Translations under genes and position numbers: made by a program
Assembly (NCBI GenBank): GCA_934426825.1
Contig: CAKRYI010000030.1
Span: forward strand, 1-24,472
Source: an uncultured Acetatifactor sp.
GTDB taxonomy: Bacteria > Bacillota > Clostridia > Lachnospirales > Lachnospiraceae
Reading direction: 5' to 3'
DNA length: 24,472 bases
Notes under the pieces: generated by a model
Databases searched by the model: none
The model's input: the letters and a program-made list of their open reading frames with translations, nothing else
Told to the model about the DNA's origin: nothing
In this document: one piece after another, positions 22,046 to 24,472 of the stretch
Layout of the letters: every line of letters begins with the position of its first letter
How positions within the stretch are numbered: position 1 is the first letter of the stretch

Positions 22046-23398
22046 TTAGATATGAGTGGCGATTATCAGGGTTCGCCCGCACTGTCTGTCACGGATGTAC
22101 TCTTCCGCCCGCTGTCTGGTCTCCGCATCCATGCCCGTGAAAGGCTCGTCCAAAAGCACCACCTCTGAATCTGCCTCCATGGCACGCGCCAATGCAACCC
22201 TGCGTTTCATGCCGCCGGAAAGCCTGCTGCATGCCTCATGCACATTCTCTTTCCCCAAAAGGAACGAAAGCGCCTCCTTAGCTCGCACGATATTCCCTGT
22301 GACAAGCGCCACATTCTGCAGTGCACTGTACTCCTCACAAAGCCTGTCCTCCTGAAAAACCATGCTGCAGCGGGGACAGCATACGCTGCCGCTGTCCGCC
22401 TTTTCCAGTCCGGTCAGAATCCGCAACAGGGTCGTTTTGCCACTGCCGGAAGGACTTGTCAGATAATAAGTCTTGCCCGGTTCGTAGGTAGTTGATACAT
22501 TCACAAGCACTTTCTTTTCACCGAATGATTTGTTCACTCCGGATAACACAATTTTTTCAGCAGATTTTGAGACATCCGTTTCCGGACGGTACCGGGAAGC
22601 GCACACAAAGTTGCCTTGCAGGCTGTCCCCGGCATTTCGCTTATGCTTCCACTCCGGATTCCATGCAAAGAAACACTGAACCAGCCGAAGCACCAGTTTT
22701 TCCAAAAGAATGCTTGCCAATATTGTCACCGCTGTCCACGCCAGCACTCCCGCCGTATCCAAATAAATTTTGGACAAATAAATCTGTCCTCCGACGGAGT
22801 ACGCCGGAGTTCCGATAACCTCCGCCGCCACACCGGATTTCCAGCTCATTCCCAAAGAAAGCCGAAACGCACTTTCCACAAAAGGCCTGAGTGCCGGACG
22901 ATAAATATAGAAAAAACGGTTCCGCCTCGTCACCCGAAAAACCTGTGCCATCTCCAATAGCTGCTTATCCGCGTTCTTAAGTCCCTCCAACACATTGAGA
23001 TACACATTGGGAAAAACCACCAGAAAACTGATAGCTGCCGCAAGCACGGAGGAACCCCACCAGATTAAAAGCAACACCACAAAGGAAACCACCGGAATGG
23101 TTTTGGTGAGATTAATGAACGGTTTTAAAAGTTCCTCCGCCAGACGCCACCGGTATGCAGCCGCTGCACACAGAAACGCCGCCAGCGTGCCGAGCGCAAA
23201 ACCGGCGCTAATTCGAAGCAGACTTGCCCCCACCGTTTTCCAGAAAGGGGCTGTGACTGCCAGTTTTGCAATCCGCACAAGCACCTTATCCGGTGTCACA
23301 AGCAGCACCGGATTGTCCACGCAGAGCGCCAGAACATACCATATCGCTATCCAAAATAAAATAACAAGCGTTTTCTGTACAATTTTATTTTGCTTCAT
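22046..23398 (-). CDS. Fused ABC permease and ATPase, nitrate/sulfonate/taurine-type importer
   Basis: A 450-residue single-chain transporter. Residues 1-250 are an SsuC/TauC-type permease with about six TM helices and the EAA-like ATPase-contact loop near 149-174 (EMAQVFRVTRRNRFFYIY). After a linker of about 30 residues, an SsuB/TauB-like ATPase follows: Walker A SPSGSGKT (315-322), Q-loop VFQED (347-351), signature LSGGM (393-397), Walker B VVLLDEP (413-419) and H-loop ATHI with His449. The stop comes one residue after this His; family members normally run 30 or more residues further. All catalytic motifs are present, so it may be functional. The frame is open to 23452, but the ATG at 23398 is at the usual permease start. 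It overlaps the binding-protein gene by 14 bases. Substrate unknown. Confidence 0.88.
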   Translation of the reverse strand: MKQNKIVQKTLVILFWIAIWYVLALCVDNPVLLVTPDKVLVRIAKLAVTAPFWKTVGASLLRISAGFALGTLAAFLCAAAAYRWRLAEELLKPFINLTKTIPVVSFVVLLLIWWGSSVLAAAISFLVVFPNVYLNVLEGLKNADKQLLEMAQVFRVTRRNRFFYIYRPALRPFVESAFRLSLGMSWKSGVAAEVIGTPAYSVGGQIYLSKIYLDTAGVLAWTAVTILASILLEKLVLRLVQCFFAWNPEWKHKRNAGDSLQGNFVCASRYRPETDVSKSAEKIVLSGVNKSFGEKKVLVNVSTTYEPGKTYYLTSPSGSGKTTLLRILTGLEKADSGSVCCPRCSMVFQEDRLCEEYSALQNVALVTGNIVRAKEALSFLLGKENVHEACSRLSGGMKRRVALARAMEADSEVVLLDEPFTGMDAETRQRAEEYIRDRQCGRTLIIATHI

Positions 23399-24386
23399 AA
23401 TAGAAATCATCTCCGGGCAATGCGCCGCCAACGGATTCGGGCGCCTGCTCATACAACACTTCCAGATAACCGGACAGCGCCTGCTTCATCTCGGCACCGT
23501 CTATATAGGTAATATTACACTGCGGAATTGCTTTCTGCGCAATTCCCTCTTTTGCCACAATTTCAGCTGCAACCGCCAATGCCGCTCCCTCTGCCGGATT
23601 GTCATTGATTGCCTGCGTGCTCTCCTTATGTTCCTTTAAGAACGTTGCAATCGCGCCCTCATGCTCCTTCAAGAAATCTTTTCTTGCAACAGTAACACCC
23701 GTTACTAAACTGCTGCCGTTCTCTCCCTGCACTGCGCTCCATTCCTTTGTCATATCAAAAACCACAGACAGCGCCTCATTCTGCGCACAGGCTGCTGTCA
23801 CAAAGGGCTGCGGAAGCAGTCCGATTGCCGTCTCGTCCTCCGCAAGAACCGCTGCCACCTCCGTTGCCTCGGATTTGTATTCCAGCTTCACATCCTCGGT
23901 TGTCATGTCGTTTGCCGCAAGCAGATAGCGGAGTACATAGTCCGGTGTGGTTCCCTGTCCGGTGAGATAAATGGTTTTTCCCTTCAAATCCGTAAATTTT
24001 TTCAAGGACGTATCGCCGGAAACCATATAGAGAACACCCAAAGTGTTAATGTCTATCACGCTGATATTTCCCTCGGTCTTTGCATACAGCACGCTTGCCA
24101 CATTGGCGGGAACCAGCGCCACGTCCAGTTCTCCCTTCACCATCAGCGGCAAAATCTCGTCCGCTGCCGTAGCCATCTGAAATTCGTAGCTGCCTTCGCT
24201 TTCGCCTTTTTCCGATTCATCCATCAAAAGCAACAATCCCATGGAGGTCGGTCCTTTCAGGGAACCGATGCGTACCGTAGCCGTATCCCCCTTTGCCGCT
24301 CCGCATCCTCCCAGCATTGCTGCCGCCATGCTAAGTGCCAGTCCCAGTGCTGCCAGTCTTTTTTTGAAACCAATTCTTTTTTTCAT
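23385..24386 (-). CDS. Lipoprotein solute-binding protein of an ABC importer (NMT1/SsuA-like)
   Basis: A 333-residue substrate-binding protein. MKKRIGFKKR and a hydrophobic stretch lead to lipobox LGGC with Cys28, so it is lipid-anchored outside the membrane. The mature part resembles NitT/TauT or NMT1/THI5-like binding proteins: RIGSLKGPTSMGLLLL near 41-56, LMVKGELDVALVPANVASVL, LKGKTIYLTGQGTTPDYVLRYLL and IGLLPQPFVTAA. Such proteins bind sulfonates, nitrate, bicarbonate or pyrimidine precursors; this one cannot be assigned. AGGAG lies 4 bases before the ATG. A TATAAT (24404-24409) is close upstream without a -35 match. An AGACC/GGTCT hairpin lies at about 24427-24445, and the leader may run past the window edge. 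Confidence 0.9.
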   Translation of the reverse strand: MKKRIGFKKRLAALGLALSMAAAMLGGCGAAKGDTATVRIGSLKGPTSMGLLLLMDESEKGESEGSYEFQMATAADEILPLMVKGELDVALVPANVASVLYAKTEGNISVIDINTLGVLYMVSGDTSLKKFTDLKGKTIYLTGQGTTPDYVLRYLLAANDMTTEDVKLEYKSEATEVAAVLAEDETAIGLLPQPFVTAACAQNEALSVVFDMTKEWSAVQGENGSSLVTGVTVARKDFLKEHEGAIATFLKEHKESTQAINDNPAEGAALAVAAEIVAKEGIAQKAIPQCNITYIDGAEMKQALSGYLEVLYEQAPESVGGALPGDDFYYEAK

Positions 24387-24472
24387 AATTCTCCTATCCT
24401 CGTATTATAAAGTAGTAGTGTTTATAGACCCTCTCCAAGGTCTGTATGCTATACTATTGGAGATACTGTGGA

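Noticed and set aside
22022..22046. Frameshift explaining the short ATPase domain of the fused transporter
   Set aside because: Reading on after the stop gives no residues resembling the usual ABC C-terminus, and the next gene follows with normal spacing.
24387..24472. A thiamine (TPP) riboswitch before the binding-protein gene
   Set aside because: Only a short AGACC/GGTCT hairpin is visible and none of the conserved TPP core sequences; the upstream part is cut by the window edge.

Overview
The window looks like a chromosomal segment of an anaerobic, low-to-moderate G+C Firmicute, most likely a Lachnospiraceae-type Clostridium. The grounds are gene order and family content: tig-clpP-clpX-engB, a DUF4250 small protein, a DUF4445/ASKHA protein, a TraX-family membrane protein, a TM1266-type hydrogenase-system regulator, a CsoR-CopA copper module and a manganese-riboswitch-controlled mntP. 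There are no phage genes, insertion sequences, CRISPR arrays or rRNA genes. Nearly all genes are on the minus strand; only csp and mntP are on the plus strand. The species call is inference.

Layout from the left. A tRNA-Arg(TCT) gene with a consensus promoter (3-142). A NodB-type polysaccharide deacetylase (224-925). A chemoreceptor with a long basic N-terminal tail (1114-3384). A two-gene unit of DUF4250 and an ASKHA protein with a short Cys motif (3565-4969). The disaggregase ClpB (5202-7790), preceded by a CIRCE-shaped inverted repeat whose sequence is not CIRCE. A copper module (7895-11009): csoR, then copA with a CopZ-like domain fused at its C-terminus through a tandem-repeat linker, driven by a promoter whose spacer is a candidate CsoR site. 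A membrane-anchored EIIA-Glc-like protein lacking both active-site histidines (11106-11654).

In the middle, a cold-shock protein gene (11952-12167) has a leader of about 160 nt containing an attenuator-like hairpin. mntP (12426-12983) follows a yybP-ykoY riboswitch with a terminator. Convergent to mntP is a minus-strand group of a degenerate-receiver response regulator, a TraX-family protein and an orphan ABC ATPase with altered signature and H-loop motifs (12978-15355).

The right half is protein quality control and housekeeping: trigger factor (20211-21554), clpP and clpX (18155-20035), engB, an AI-2E/YtvI-family membrane protein and truA (15586-18075), punctuated by clear terminators. The last group (21713-24386) is a lipoprotein solute-binding protein, a permease fused to its own ABC ATPase, and a TM1266-family protein. 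This suggests an importer linked to [FeFe]-hydrogenase metabolism.

The observations most worth a second look are: the CopA-CopZ fusion with a retained internal ribosome-binding site; the clpB operator; the TM1266-linked importer with a fused, C-terminally minimal ATPase; the csp leader; and the histidine-less EIIA-like protein.
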